From the NCBI GenBank assembly GCA_035500455.1, contig DATJXG010000101.1, positions 1-20,386 of the forward strand: 20,386 nucleotides of DNA. The letters are read 5' to 3'. This DNA is from DATJXG01 sp035500455 (GTDB taxonomy: Bacteria > Acidobacteriota > Terriglobia > Terriglobales > Acidobacteriaceae). This document shows, in pieces, positions 1 through 7,983 of the stretch. The position numbers and the translations under genes are program-made. The first letter of the stretch is position 1; every line of letters starts with the position of its first letter. A model generated the notes under the pieces. It was given only the letters and a program-made list of their open reading frames with translations. It was not told the origin of the DNA and did no database searches.

Positions 1-381
1 GATTCCCACAAAAACGTCGCTGTTGCTTTTGAGGCCCAGAAGATTGCTGGCGATGCCGCTGAGCCCCTCGCCACCGGAGCTGGTGCTCTGGGACATCGCC
101 GCCACCGCCGCCAGCGCCATGCCGGAACCGGACTGGTTGTCCGGCGGCATCAGACGGGTGGTGGCGGTGTAACGGGCAGGGATCACCAAGGCCAGCACAA
201 TGCTGCCGGCCAAGGCGACTGCCGCGACCCGTGAAAGCATGCGGCGCTGCTCCCAGATCAGGCGGAGATAAGCCAGCAGATTTTTCTGCTCCGGCGGCGC
301 CTCCAGGGTCGGGAAGGGGCCGAGGTCGCCGGCGGGCGGTTCGGCGGGCGGACGGACGCGGGCATCAAGCGAAAAGCTCAT
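1..381 (-). CDS. Wzz/GumC-type polysaccharide chain-length determinant, N-terminal part (runs off left edge)
   Basis: The 127 visible residues begin with about 35 polar, proline-rich residues. Then come the typical Wzz opening (NLLAYLRLIWEQRRM), one membrane segment near residues 52-70 (VAAVALAGSIVLALVIPA) and a periplasmic start (RYTATTRLMPPD) leading to a Gly/Ser-rich stretch and LLGLKSNSDVFVGI. This pattern matches the Wzz/FepE/GumC family of inner-membrane co-polymerases that set chain length in Wzy-type polysaccharide export. The ATG at 379-381 is supported by GGAGG six bases upstream (388-392). It starts 28 bases after the stop of the PAP2-Wzi gene, so it is probably the next cistron of the export operon. 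The C-terminal periplasmic coiled coil, second membrane segment and any tyrosine-kinase domain lie outside the window, so whether it is a kinase-fused form cannot be told. Confidence 0.86.
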   Translation of the reverse strand, partial: MSFSLDARVRPPAEPPAGDLGPFPTLEAPPEQKNLLAYLRLIWEQRRMLSRVAAVALAGSIVLALVIPARYTATTRLMPPDNQSGSGMALAAVAAMSQSTSSGGEGLSGIASNLLGLKSNSDVFVGI

Positions 382-387
382 GCACGG

Positions 388-392
388 CCTCC
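388..392 (-). promoter_or_regulatory. Shine-Dalgarno for the Wzz/GumC gene
   Basis: GGAGG on the minus strand lies six bases before the ATG at 381. It fixes that start and suggests independent translation initiation just after the preceding cistron ends. Confidence 0.6.
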
Positions 393-409
393 ATGGCGGG
401 ACTTAAGAT

Positions 410-3001
410 TCAACGGTTGCGCCCCTTTCGGCTGGGATAGAGCGTAATCTGCACCGAAGTGCTGAGGTTCGCCTGGCCGGTGGGCGCAAGCAGCGGGAAG
501 TTCCATTGCTCGTATTGCACCTGACCGGCCAGTGACAGGTTATGGCCGGCCAGCAATTCCGTTCGCACGCCAAAGTCATTCAAGCTTCCGCCCCCGAGAA
601 ACGCCTGATCCACCACCTGGCGGCGAAACTGCAACTGCACGAAGCTTCGCGGCGAAAACCAGTATGTCGCCCAGCCTTGTCCGCCCCGTCCGTCGCGCCC
701 GATCCAGCTGGCCAGCAGATTGCCGTCATTGGTGTAGCCGGAGCGGTAGCGTCCGTTGAAGTATAGATATCCCGCGCTCTCCTTGAAGCCGGGGACATCG
801 GTATACACCCCTTCCATGCGCAACTCGAGGTTCGGCAGCCTGGGGAACTTGGGGAAGTACATTCCCATTTGCATCGAGGGGCGCGTGGAGCCGAGCGGTG
901 AAATCTCGTCCTCTACGAACGAGTCGGCGTAAATGGTGAGGTAGTCGCGCATGAAAGGAACGCGGTATGTGAAATCGAAAGTCGAGCGATGGTCGCCGGG
1001 ATCGGCGCTGGTTGTAGGCAAGCCGTTGCCGTAGATGCTGCGGAGGAAATTATGCCAGGTAACGGGCAGTCCGGGGCCGCCGAAAATTGCGGTAACGCCC
1101 AGCCCGAATTCCAGGTTCTGGGTCGGCTTGAAGCTGATCTTGGTTCCCTGCAGGAAGGGCTGGTCGCCGATGCTGGGGCCGTAGAGTTGGCCGCTGGCAT
1201 CGATCCAGCGGGCGCCGGAGAGACGGCCGAGAAAGAACTCGCTGCGCATGGGCCCAAGAATCCGCGAAAGGCCGGGTACGTGGATGGGAGAGACCTGGTC
1301 CACGCGGAACATGGGAATGGGGTCGGCATTGTTGGTGGCGAGAAAGGCGCTGCCGCTGCCCGGCCCCAGCCACAGGCTCTGGTTGCCGAAGGAGAACTGA
1401 AAACCGTGAAAGGTGAGGCCGACGGAACTTTCCAGCAGGCGAAAGCGGTCGATTGCCGCGCGGCCGTCTGGAACAGGCTGGGTGGCATCAACGGTGGCAA
1501 TGGCCTGCAGCGCATTGGCCGAATCTGAGGGCACCGCCGGAGCGTGCTGGTACTCGCCCTGAATTGCAATGGACAATGGCCCGGCGACGGCGTGCGCAGT
1601 CAGCCCGGTCACCTGGTTGAAGCCTTCGCCGTAGGGACGGCCGTAGTCATTGGTGAGGGTTTGCGCGAAGTGGTAGCCGTCAGTCAGCGGCTTGCCAGAG
1701 ATGCCGGTCACGCGAGTGTAAAGCGAATCCACTTCAGCTCCCAGATTGGCCGCGCCATCCAGACGCCGGGTTTCTTCAAGGAACTCGTTTTGCAGGGCGT
1801 CGTAGATTTTGTCCCCGGCGTCATCCGCGCCGTCGTAGCGCATATGGTCGGAGGCTTCCTCCAGAAACTGGACGCACTGCATGCGCGTCCACGGGCGCTG
1901 GCCGAGATAGGCGCTCTGAATGTAGCCCAGGGCTGCCAGACGCTCGAAGGCGGGATAGATCCAGCTATCGAGCGGAATGGAAGGCGAGCCCATGTTCTCC
2001 GGCCGGGGCCTGGCCATTTCGCCGAATAAATGAAAATCTCCCCAGGGGCCGCCGCCGATTTCGGGATCGTGATGCGCGCGGTAGACCTCGCGCCCGAAGT
2101 ACCAGCCCAGGGCGCTGCCGATCACGGCGTCGGAGGCGAAGTGCTGTTTGCTGGTGATGCGCGTCAGAGTCACGGCAGAGGCCAAGCCATAGGCCGCGAA
2201 CTGGGTGAGCGGCCCGGGGTATTCATGGGCGATCACGCTGGCCATCGACCAGGCGACCGTGGAGTGCTCGGAAGGAAATGACGAACCTCCCGACCAGAAC
2301 GAACCGTGGCCGTTGCCCTCGATGGGGCGCGGCCGCTGGGTGGCGTAGTTCAGCAAGTAAGCCACCGCGGTGCTGTTGAGGGCGGCTTCGCCGCTCAGCA
2401 GGCCGGTCTCGGAGAGGTGGTCGTTGTTTGTAAGGTGGCCCAAAAGAAATGATCCGCCGCCGATGCCGACCAGAGAGTACACGGCGTAGTTGGAAAAGTT
2501 CTGGCTGCGCTGCAACTGGCTGGGTGTGTCGGGGACCTGGCGGGCAATCCAGCTGTCGCCGGCGATCAGTGCGGCCGTGACTCCGGCAGCGGGAGCGATC
2601 CAGTGCAGGTCGTCCGTATGTAGCCTGAACGGAGCTGTCCAGAAGTTTTTTTGATCTGCGGCGAAATGCTCAAGCAGAGGAAAGCCGAGACGGTTCTGCG
2701 GGTCTTCTCCGGGCTGCAGTTGGTAAGGGTAAGGATTATGTTCGATAGTTTTTCCGCCAGGGTTGAGCGCAGCCATCGGAGGTGGCAGAGCGAAAGACGG
2801 CGACGCGTTTCCCTTGCCTGCCTGCGAGTTTGCGGGCTGCTTTTCCATCGCCAACGGTAGCGGGCTCGATTCTCCGGAACCCGCTTCCTGGGCTACGACC
2901 CATGAAAGTGTGCAGTTCATCAGCAGGATCGCTGACATCCACCACCCTAGGCTGCGGAGGCGCATGAATCTCTGCCTGGACTCTCCCACCCTGTTTTTCA
3001 T
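410..3001 (-). CDS. PAP2 phosphatase fused to Wzi-type capsule assembly outer-membrane protein
   Basis: With the ATG at 3001 the product is 863 residues. A signal peptide follows a basic n-region (core WWMSAILLMNCTLSWVVAQ). The first half carries a PAP2 (lipid-phosphatase) domain with all three signature blocks: QRPRP near residue 222, PSEHS near 243 (PSGH in the usual form) and TRITSKQHFASD near 280. The second half, from about residue 410, has the alternating beta pattern of Wzi capsule-assembly proteins (GYHFAQTLTNDYGRPYGEG, then FQFSFGNQSLWLGPG), which are outer-membrane beta-barrels that attach capsule at the cell surface. A periplasmic undecaprenyl- or lipid-pyrophosphate phosphatase role is an inference. 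The frame stays open to a TTG at 3055 inside the exporter gene, but the ATGs at 3001 and 2965 fit a signal peptide better. No start has a strong Shine-Dalgarno. The gene follows the exporter by 25 bases. Confidence 0.9.
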   Translation of the reverse strand: MKNRVGESRQRFMRLRSLGWWMSAILLMNCTLSWVVAQEAGSGESSPLPLAMEKQPANSQAGKGNASPSFALPPPMAALNPGGKTIEHNPYPYQLQPGEDPQNRLGFPLLEHFAADQKNFWTAPFRLHTDDLHWIAPAAGVTAALIAGDSWIARQVPDTPSQLQRSQNFSNYAVYSLVGIGGGSFLLGHLTNNDHLSETGLLSGEAALNSTAVAYLLNYATQRPRPIEGNGHGSFWSGGSSFPSEHSTVAWSMASVIAHEYPGPLTQFAAYGLASAVTLTRITSKQHFASDAVIGSALGWYFGREVYRAHHDPEIGGGPWGDFHLFGEMARPRPENMGSPSIPLDSWIYPAFERLAALGYIQSAYLGQRPWTRMQCVQFLEEASDHMRYDGADDAGDKIYDALQNEFLEETRRLDGAANLGAEVDSLYTRVTGISGKPLTDGYHFAQTLTNDYGRPYGEGFNQVTGLTAHAVAGPLSIAIQGEYQHAPAVPSDSANALQAIATVDATQPVPDGRAAIDRFRLLESSVGLTFHGFQFSFGNQSLWLGPGSGSAFLATNNADPIPMFRVDQVSPIHVPGLSRILGPMRSEFFLGRLSGARWIDASGQLYGPSIGDQPFLQGTKISFKPTQNLEFGLGVTAIFGGPGLPVTWHNFLRSIYGNGLPTTSADPGDHRSTFDFTYRVPFMRDYLTIYADSFVEDEISPLGSTRPSMQMGMYFPKFPRLPNLELRMEGVYTDVPGFKESAGYLYFNGRYRSGYTNDGNLLASWIGRDGRGGQGWATYWFSPRSFVQLQFRRQVVDQAFLGGGSLNDFGVRTELLAGHNLSLAGQVQYEQWNFPLLAPTGQANLSTSVQITLYPSRKGRNR

Positions 3002-3026
3002 CCGGGGGAACACCCGCGCAGGACAG

Positions 3027-6000
3027 CTAGAAGCTGCGCGCCACCTGGATGGCAATGCCGATGGAGTAGGTGAGCTGCGCCCCTTCCAGAATATTCTTCC
3101 AGCGGCTGTTGGCGCTGAAGGCCTTTTCCGGCACGATGATCAGGTCTCCCGGCTGAAGGGCGGCGTTGTCCACGCCGCCGGTAAACAGGCCTCCGGACCC
3201 GCCGACCACCGCGCCATCGGCGCGAATTACGAAGATGCCCTTCCTTTCCGCCATATTGGTGGGCCCCCCGGCCTGGCGCAGGTACCAGCGCACGCTTTTT
3301 CCCGGCTTGTAGGCGACGGCGGTGGGGTTATAAACGCTGCCATCTACCATCACCATGTTGGGACGTTTGGGGACGTAGATGGAATCGCCGTTGCGCACTT
3401 CGATGTCGGCGGGGGAGTTGTTCCAGCGCTTGGGATTCTTGTCGATGTGGATGACCAGGCGCCCGGTGGGAGGCGTGTTCTCCAGGTGCTCGAGCGCGGT
3501 TTGCCACTGCTGCAAGGCCGCGGCTTTGGCCTGTTTCTGGTCCTCGTCGGTGTCGGGAGCCAGGCGCAGAGCTGAGCCTTCGTCGCGGACTTCGTGGATG
3601 AGTTGCGAGCGGTTCGCCTCTTCCATCTCCCGCACCTGGTTGCGCTGGAATACCGACCCGTAGGGATAAGCATCGGAGCGGAAGCCGCCGGCGCGAGCGA
3701 TGATTGAACTCAGGCGCTCGCCCTCGCGGATTCCATAGGTTCCGGGATGTACGACTTCCCCGGTCACTGTGATGGAGGCGCCTACATCTTTCCATCCTGC
3801 CAGCTGCCCGATGGTGAGCACGTCGCCGTCGTGCAGGCGCATGTCGGTGTCAGGCTCGCCGGCCAGGGCCTTAGCGATCTGAACGTTCATGTGTTCGCCC
3901 ACTACTTTCTTGCCGTCTTCGACGGCGTAACGGGTGAGGTCCGCGGATTCGCTGTAGGCGCCGCGCTTCAGGCCGCCGGCCAACTGCACTAGTTCTGCCG
4001 CCGTCATGCCTTCACCCAAGGGATACTTGCCGGGCTTGGCTACTTCTCCCTGAATGCTGACTGCCGCGGGATCGGTCTTCACCATATTGCGGTGGATGAT
4101 GACCCGGTCCTTGGGCTGGAGAAGAATATTGTCCTTGGCATCGCCGGCCAAAGCCTGCGACAAGTTGACGCTGAGAACTTCCATCTTGCCGTCACGGGTG
4201 CGGCGGAAGACCTGCGCGTCGCTCAGTTGGGCATCGTTGGTGGTGCCGCCGGCGAGGTAGACGGCGTCGCGGAGATAGGTGGCGCCGTTGGTAATGTGGT
4301 CGCCGGGGTCGCGCACCTCGCCGGTGACGGTCACCAGCGGCGGGTCTTCGAAATCGAAGCGCCCGAAGACGCGCACGGTGTCGAATGGCTTGAGTTCGAG
4401 GTTCTGATCCTTGCCGCTGAGAGCGTCGCCCAGATTGAAGGCGAGAATCTGCGGGGTGTAGTCGGGGGCGCTCAGGCGGATGATTTCGGCGTGCTGCTTG
4501 TAGGGTTCGGGCAGAAGGTCGTTGTAGGACTTGATCAGGTCGCTGACCTTCATGCCGTCGCGATAAGCGTACTTCCCGGGGCGGAAGACGTGGCCGTCGA
4601 GATAGACGGTCTTGTCGGCATAAGGCAGGATGGGCGAAATCTTAACTTTGTCGCCGTCCTGCACCGGGAAATCTTCGAGCGCGTTGGTGGCCGCCACCGC
4701 ATTGTTGTTTTCCGGGATATCGAGGCGGAGCATGGTGCGGCTCTCGTGGGCCTGGACGCGTTCCACGTCCACGTGCCGCAGCGTGCCGGAAGGAAGCACG
4801 CCTCCGGCAAGTTCCAGAACCTCCGCCAGGCTCTTCTCCCCGTTGAGTTCGTAAATGGCGGGGCGGCGCACCATGCCCTCGATGGTGACTTCCGGGCCCA
4901 GCGGCGGCACCAGCACGGTGTCGCCCGGTTCCAGGTGCTGCATGTCGGAGCGCACGCCATGCAGCAGCAAGTCGTAAACGTCGATCGACTGCAACAGTTG
5001 GTTGCCGCGATAGTGCTGCAGGATGCGCAGTGATCCCCGCGAGGTGGGGCCCCCGGCGAGGTACACGGCGTTCAGCGGCGTCGAAAGGGAACTGACGTCA
5101 TAGGCTCCAGGACGCTCCACGTCCCCTACGACATACACCCGGACGCTGCGTACGCGGGCGAGCGAAACGTCGGCTTCCACGTCGCGGAACTGGGTGCGCA
5201 ACACCCCCTGCACCATACGCTGCACTTCGCCCAGGTTGTGGCCGGCCACCTCGACGGTACCGACTTCGGGAAGAGCCAACCGGCCTTCGCGGTCCACTAT
5301 GCGGCGCAGCCGCTGGGAGACTCCGCCCCACATTTCGATGGCGAGTCCATCCCCGGGGCCTACGACGTACTCGGGCCCCGCCGGCATGTCCATGGGCAAT
5401 TCGGCGAAGTTTCCGGTGCCGTTGCGAAACACATCGTTGCCGAAGCGCTGCAATGTGGGCGAGCGTCCATACTGGGCGTAGAGTTCGTAGAGCGAGGGGA
5501 CGTCGGCATAGGGGTTGGCGCGATGGCGGAGCGCCGGCAAGGTGGGGGGCGAAGGCGGCGAGGGGCGCGGTGCCGCCGGATACTGAAGGCTAGCCTGCTG
5601 CTGGAAAGACGATAAGTCGTTATTGCCCAGCCCTGAACCCAGAGATGAAATGTCTGGTGAGAGCATCATCGACAGGGGGTTTGAGCTTGCACTCGGGAGT
5701 CCAAGGCCTGCCCCTGCCATTCCGCTACCGGACATGCTGGCGCTTAGCACGGCGGGAAGCTGGTCGGGACGGATGCGGGACATACCCATCATCTCGTCCT
5801 GATCGCCGCCGTAGAGGAAGTCGTCACTGGAGCGATTTTGTGCCTGCAACAGCTGACGCCGCACGTCCGAAGGCTGATTGTCCCCGGGCTGCGACGGATA
5901 GGGTTGGGGAGACGCCGGAGCCGACGGCATACCCGGGTAGGGTCCGCCCTGCGGCGGGACTGCTCCCGATGGGATCGGGGGCGGGGTGGCCTGAGAAGCC

Positions 6001-6689
6001 GGCTGGGTGTTGTCCGCATTTGTTGCGGCTGTCCCGTTGCCGGCAAGGCGAGTGAAATCGTCTTCGTGCCGCGACCAGTAAATCTCTTCCGCCGAGGGGT
6101 TGGAAGAGGTCAGCTTGGCTTCCGCCGGATTCTTCTCAAGGTCCTTGGGAGGATTGCGCTCCAGTTCCTCGCGCGTCGGTTTGGGGCGAATGTAGTAGCG
6201 GTCCTCGATTTCGCGCGTGGCCACCACGCGCACACTGTTGTCGTCGCGCAGCAGGGTATAGAGGGCGTCGTCGGTCAAGTCGGCGGGATCGAGGATGCGG
6301 CCCTGCTCGTAGGCCCGCCGCACCAGCGTCTTCTTTACCGCCAGCAACAGTCCCGGCTCTTCGCGCAGAATCGAGATAATTTTGTCGGCGGACAGAGAGA
6401 CCAGCTCGGCCGCGGCCTCGGCCGCGCGCGACTGCGAGGGATCAATCGCGGTAGTGGTACGGTAGTCTCCCCGCTGCTGCCCCCAGCCCGGGAGGGGAAG
6501 CAGGATGCTGAAGCTCAATGCCATCGCCGCGGCGGCGCAAGTGAAACCGTCCCGCCGGCTGCGGACGCGCGTCCGCGATTCGCGGCTGCGATAAGCCGAA
6601 AACAAGCCGCCGCGGACCCGGACGATGCGTGACTGCGCGTGGGCGGTTGCTGGCTGCGGGGCGGGAGACAGGTACCTGCGCATGTTCAT
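3027..6689 (-). CDS. Wza-type polysaccharide export protein with multiple SLBB domains
   Basis: The protein has 1220 residues, roughly three times E. coli Wza (about 380). A basic N-terminal stretch precedes a hydrophobic export segment near residues 51-70 (AAAAMALSFSILLPLPGWG). An acidic/helical region spans about 80-215 and a Pro/Gly/Ser-rich segment about 225-395. The Poly_export domain begins near 438 (EYVVGPGDGLAIEMWGG). Seven SLBB/beta-grasp-like units follow, each with a V-x-G-x-V-x-x-P-G/A-x-Y type start near residues 516, 601, 693, 784, 875, 971 and 1111. Such proteins form the outer-membrane channel for capsule or exopolysaccharide. It follows the UpxY-like gene after a 209-base leader and leads the PAP2-Wzi and Wzz genes. 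ATG-AAC-ATG gives two possible starts (6689 or 6683), with GAGG just upstream. Confidence 0.94.
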   Translation of the reverse strand: MNMRRYLSPAPQPATAHAQSRIVRVRGGLFSAYRSRESRTRVRSRRDGFTCAAAAMALSFSILLPLPGWGQQRGDYRTTTAIDPSQSRAAEAAAELVSLSADKIISILREEPGLLLAVKKTLVRRAYEQGRILDPADLTDDALYTLLRDDNSVRVVATREIEDRYYIRPKPTREELERNPPKDLEKNPAEAKLTSSNPSAEEIYWSRHEDDFTRLAGNGTAATNADNTQPASQATPPPIPSGAVPPQGGPYPGMPSAPASPQPYPSQPGDNQPSDVRRQLLQAQNRSSDDFLYGGDQDEMMGMSRIRPDQLPAVLSASMSGSGMAGAGLGLPSASSNPLSMMLSPDISSLGSGLGNNDLSSFQQQASLQYPAAPRPSPPSPPTLPALRHRANPYADVPSLYELYAQYGRSPTLQRFGNDVFRNGTGNFAELPMDMPAGPEYVVGPGDGLAIEMWGGVSQRLRRIVDREGRLALPEVGTVEVAGHNLGEVQRMVQGVLRTQFRDVEADVSLARVRSVRVYVVGDVERPGAYDVSSLSTPLNAVYLAGGPTSRGSLRILQHYRGNQLLQSIDVYDLLLHGVRSDMQHLEPGDTVLVPPLGPEVTIEGMVRRPAIYELNGEKSLAEVLELAGGVLPSGTLRHVDVERVQAHESRTMLRLDIPENNNAVAATNALEDFPVQDGDKVKISPILPYADKTVYLDGHVFRPGKYAYRDGMKVSDLIKSYNDLLPEPYKQHAEIIRLSAPDYTPQILAFNLGDALSGKDQNLELKPFDTVRVFGRFDFEDPPLVTVTGEVRDPGDHITNGATYLRDAVYLAGGTTNDAQLSDAQVFRRTRDGKMEVLSVNLSQALAGDAKDNILLQPKDRVIIHRNMVKTDPAAVSIQGEVAKPGKYPLGEGMTAAELVQLAGGLKRGAYSESADLTRYAVEDGKKVVGEHMNVQIAKALAGEPDTDMRLHDGDVLTIGQLAGWKDVGASITVTGEVVHPGTYGIREGERLSSIIARAGGFRSDAYPYGSVFQRNQVREMEEANRSQLIHEVRDEGSALRLAPDTDEDQKQAKAAALQQWQTALEHLENTPPTGRLVIHIDKNPKRWNNSPADIEVRNGDSIYVPKRPNMVMVDGSVYNPTAVAYKPGKSVRWYLRQAGGPTNMAERKGIFVIRADGAVVGGSGGLFTGGVDNAALQPGDLIIVPEKAFSANSRWKNILEGAQLTYSIGIAIQVARSF

Positions 6690-6760
6690 AAGACCTCGAT
6701 GAAGATCAGGCCGGGCTGCAATTCGTTTCGGGATTCCACGGACGAGTTCTTCAATCTAGC

Positions 6761-6793
6761 GAGAGCGAAAGTGAGAAGCGCTTCTCCGCTCTC
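6761..6793 (-). repeat. Two-tier hairpin in exporter leader
   Basis: GAGAGCG at 6761-6767 pairs with CGCTCTC at 6787-6793. They enclose the perfect 14-base palindrome GAGAAGCGCTTCTC (6773-6786), leaving one five-base bulge. This gives a 7-bp outer and 5-bp inner stem capped by GCGC. It starts 72 bases upstream of the exporter ATG. Confidence 0.6.
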
Positions 6794-6821
6794 GGCGGAT
6801 GTTGTCTGCGGCCTCTGCATG

Positions 6822-6838
6822 GCAGGATTTGATCCTGC
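6822..6838 (-). repeat. Perfect 7-bp hairpin with 3-base loop in exporter leader
   Basis: GCAGGAT (6822-6828) and ATCCTGC (6832-6838) form a perfect stem around a three-base loop. It sits 61 bases after the antiterminator gene stops. No U-tract follows in the transcribed direction. Confidence 0.55.
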
Positions 6839-6898
6839 GAATCGCTGGAGCCGCGATAAAGAAAGAAGCCTTAAATTGTGGAGATCGTGGGATTGCGG

Positions 6899-7477
6899 TT
6901 AGTTCACCGGCTGAACGTCGGCGGCATCTACTTCCGCGGCGATGGAGCGCTGGATGAGGTCCAGGGAGATGACCAGGCGAAACTTATCTTTCCGGCGGAC
7001 CAGAAAGCCCTGCAGGCCGGCCAGCGGGCCGTTTTCCACGCGCACCTTGCGCCCGATCTGCAGGTAAGGATGAGGCTCGGCATAAACCTGCTGGGTGAGG
7101 CCGTTGCGCAGCGCCTCAATTTCCTTCTCCGGCAACACCGCCGGCTTGCCATGAAAGCTTACCAGGCGAACCAGGCCGGGCAGAGTGAGGATGCGGAAGC
7201 GGTTTTCGATCGGCATTCTGACAAACACGTAGCCGGGGAAGAGCGCCAGGTCGATCATTTTGCGCCGGTCTTTCCAGCGGCGCTGGCTGCGATAGAGAGG
7301 CAGAAAGAAATCGACTCCACGCGCCTGCAGCTGCCGGGCCACGCATTTCTCGTGGCGGGCGCAGGTATAGGCGGCATACCAGTGAGACTTCTGGAACTCC
7401 GGCACCGGCTCCATGGCCTCGGTGCGAACTGTCGGCGGGCCAGCAATCGCGGTGGTCTCAATCTGTTGCCAGGGCAT
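6899..7477 (-). CDS. UpxY/RfaH-like NusG paralogue (specialised transcription antiterminator)
   Basis: The product is 192 residues. After about 30 divergent residues the NGN domain runs from HWYAAYTCARHEKCVARQL (residues 32-50) through FFLPLYRSQRRWKDR and LFPGYVFVRM (79-88) to LPGLVRLVSFHGKPAVLP. A KOW-containing C-terminal domain follows (IGRKVRVENGPLAGLQGFL, about 141-159). This is the layout of NusG-family elongation factors. It is longer at the N-terminus than housekeeping NusG and sits directly upstream of a polysaccharide export operon, like Bacteroides UpxY and enterobacterial RfaH. It probably lets RNA polymerase read through the long export operon, with the structured leader downstream as a candidate target. 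The ATG at 7477 has only a distant GAGGG. A second ATG at codon 22 would also keep the whole NGN domain. Confidence 0.9.
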   Translation of the reverse strand: MPWQQIETTAIAGPPTVRTEAMEPVPEFQKSHWYAAYTCARHEKCVARQLQARGVDFFLPLYRSQRRWKDRRKMIDLALFPGYVFVRMPIENRFRILTLPGLVRLVSFHGKPAVLPEKEIEALRNGLTQQVYAEPHPYLQIGRKVRVENGPLAGLQGFLVRRKDKFRLVISLDLIQRSIAAEVDAADVQPVN

Positions 7478-7492
7478 AGCTTCGCCACCCTC

Positions 7493-7515
7493 ACTTACAT
7501 CTGCTTGACGTAAGT
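7493..7515. repeat. ACTTAC/GTAAGT inverted repeat upstream of the UpxY-like gene
   Basis: ACTTAC (7493-7498) and GTAAGT (7510-7515) are separated by 11 bases and lie 16-38 bases upstream of the start codon at 7477. The location suits an operator or a 5'-UTR stem. The arms are short, so chance is possible. Confidence 0.3.
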
Positions 7516-7540
7516 TAACCCTTTACTTTCTTTCAGTTAT

Positions 7541-7571
7541 CGGCATTCTGGCCACAAGCTTTAGAATGCCG
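7541..7571. repeat. 9-bp inverted repeat between receiver gene and UpxY-like gene
   Basis: CGGCATTCT (7541-7549) and AGAATGCCG (7563-7571) are perfect complements around 13 bases that include AAGCTT. The repeat begins 31 bases past the receiver gene's stop. It could be a factor-dependent terminator or mRNA-stabilising stem, since no T-run follows on the minus strand, or it could be an operator for the next gene. Confidence 0.45.
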
Positions 7572-7602
7572 GGCTGGTGAACCTGGCACTGGCCGAAACA
7601 CA

Positions 7603-7971
7603 CTACGCCACCAGCGATCCCTTGCCGCGCAAAATGTTCAAAATTCCTTCTTGTGAGTTCTCAACGCTGGCGGAATGGATCTGCACGACCGACCAGAAAA
7701 ACACGGTGCTGTTGCGCTCGGGCGCCAGCGCCAGGATCTTCATACTGGGGTGTTTTTGCAGCAGTTCGTCGCACACCAGAGGCCGCTGCCCCAATTTGTC
7801 CAACGCCAACACTACGAAGTCGGGCTTGCACTCGGTCACAATTTGGATGATTTCGGAATCGTCTCCAACCTCTCCCATGATCTCGATGTCGGGCTGGTCA
7901 GCGATGGTAGCCAGTACCAACTCCCGCATAAGTCGAGGTCGGTTGGCCACCAGGACTCGAACTTTTTGCAT
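7603..7971 (-). CDS. Stand-alone degenerate receiver-domain protein (pseudo-response regulator)
   Basis: The 122-residue product follows the receiver fold pattern (VRVLVANRPRLMRELVLATI, then CKPDFVVLALDKLGQ, then MKILALAPERN) but lacks the phosphorylation machinery. The usual acidic pair after the first strand is replaced by Asn-Arg (residues 10-11). The phospho-acceptor position, counted from the conserved Pro as in the neighbouring LuxR regulator, is Ala56. The Thr/Ser and Lys switch residues cannot be found. There is no output domain. Asp58, two residues further on, is a less likely alternative acceptor. It lies between a full NarL-type regulator and the antiterminator gene, so a protein-protein regulatory role in the polysaccharide locus is plausible but inferred. 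GGGGAG six bases before the ATG supports the start. Confidence 0.75.
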   Translation of the reverse strand: MQKVRVLVANRPRLMRELVLATIADQPDIEIMGEVGDDSEIIQIVTECKPDFVVLALDKLGQRPLVCDELLQKHPSMKILALAPERNSTVFFWSVVQIHSASVENSQEGILNILRGKGSLVA

Positions 7972-7977
7972 GGTAAG

Positions 7978-7983
7978 CTCCCC
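7978..7983 (-). promoter_or_regulatory. Shine-Dalgarno for the degenerate receiver gene
   Basis: GGGGAG on the minus strand lies six bases before the ATG at 7971. It is strong evidence that this short open frame is translated. Confidence 0.6.

Larger units (their letters stand above)
6690..6898 (-). promoter_or_regulatory. Structured leader between antiterminator gene and export operon
   Basis: This 209-base non-coding stretch separates the UpxY-like gene from the exporter and is noticeably more AT-rich than the genes around it. It holds two clear inverted repeats (6761-6793 and 6822-6838), neither followed by a T-run on the minus strand, so they are not classical intrinsic terminators. UpxY, RfaH and LoaP proteins act on elements in the untranslated leaders of polysaccharide or long biosynthetic operons, so this leader is the natural place for such an element. 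No canonical ops or JUMPstart sequence was recognised. Confidence 0.5.

Noticed and set aside
3001..3055. TTG start at 3055 for the PAP2-Wzi gene, overlapping the exporter gene
   Set aside because: It would place non-signal residues before a clear signal peptide. The ATG at 3001 (or 2965) is more plausible.
5838..6632. 264-codon plus-strand open frame opposite the exporter gene
   Set aside because: It reads as Arg/Gly/Val-rich shadow translation of the exporter's N-terminal half, with no motif.
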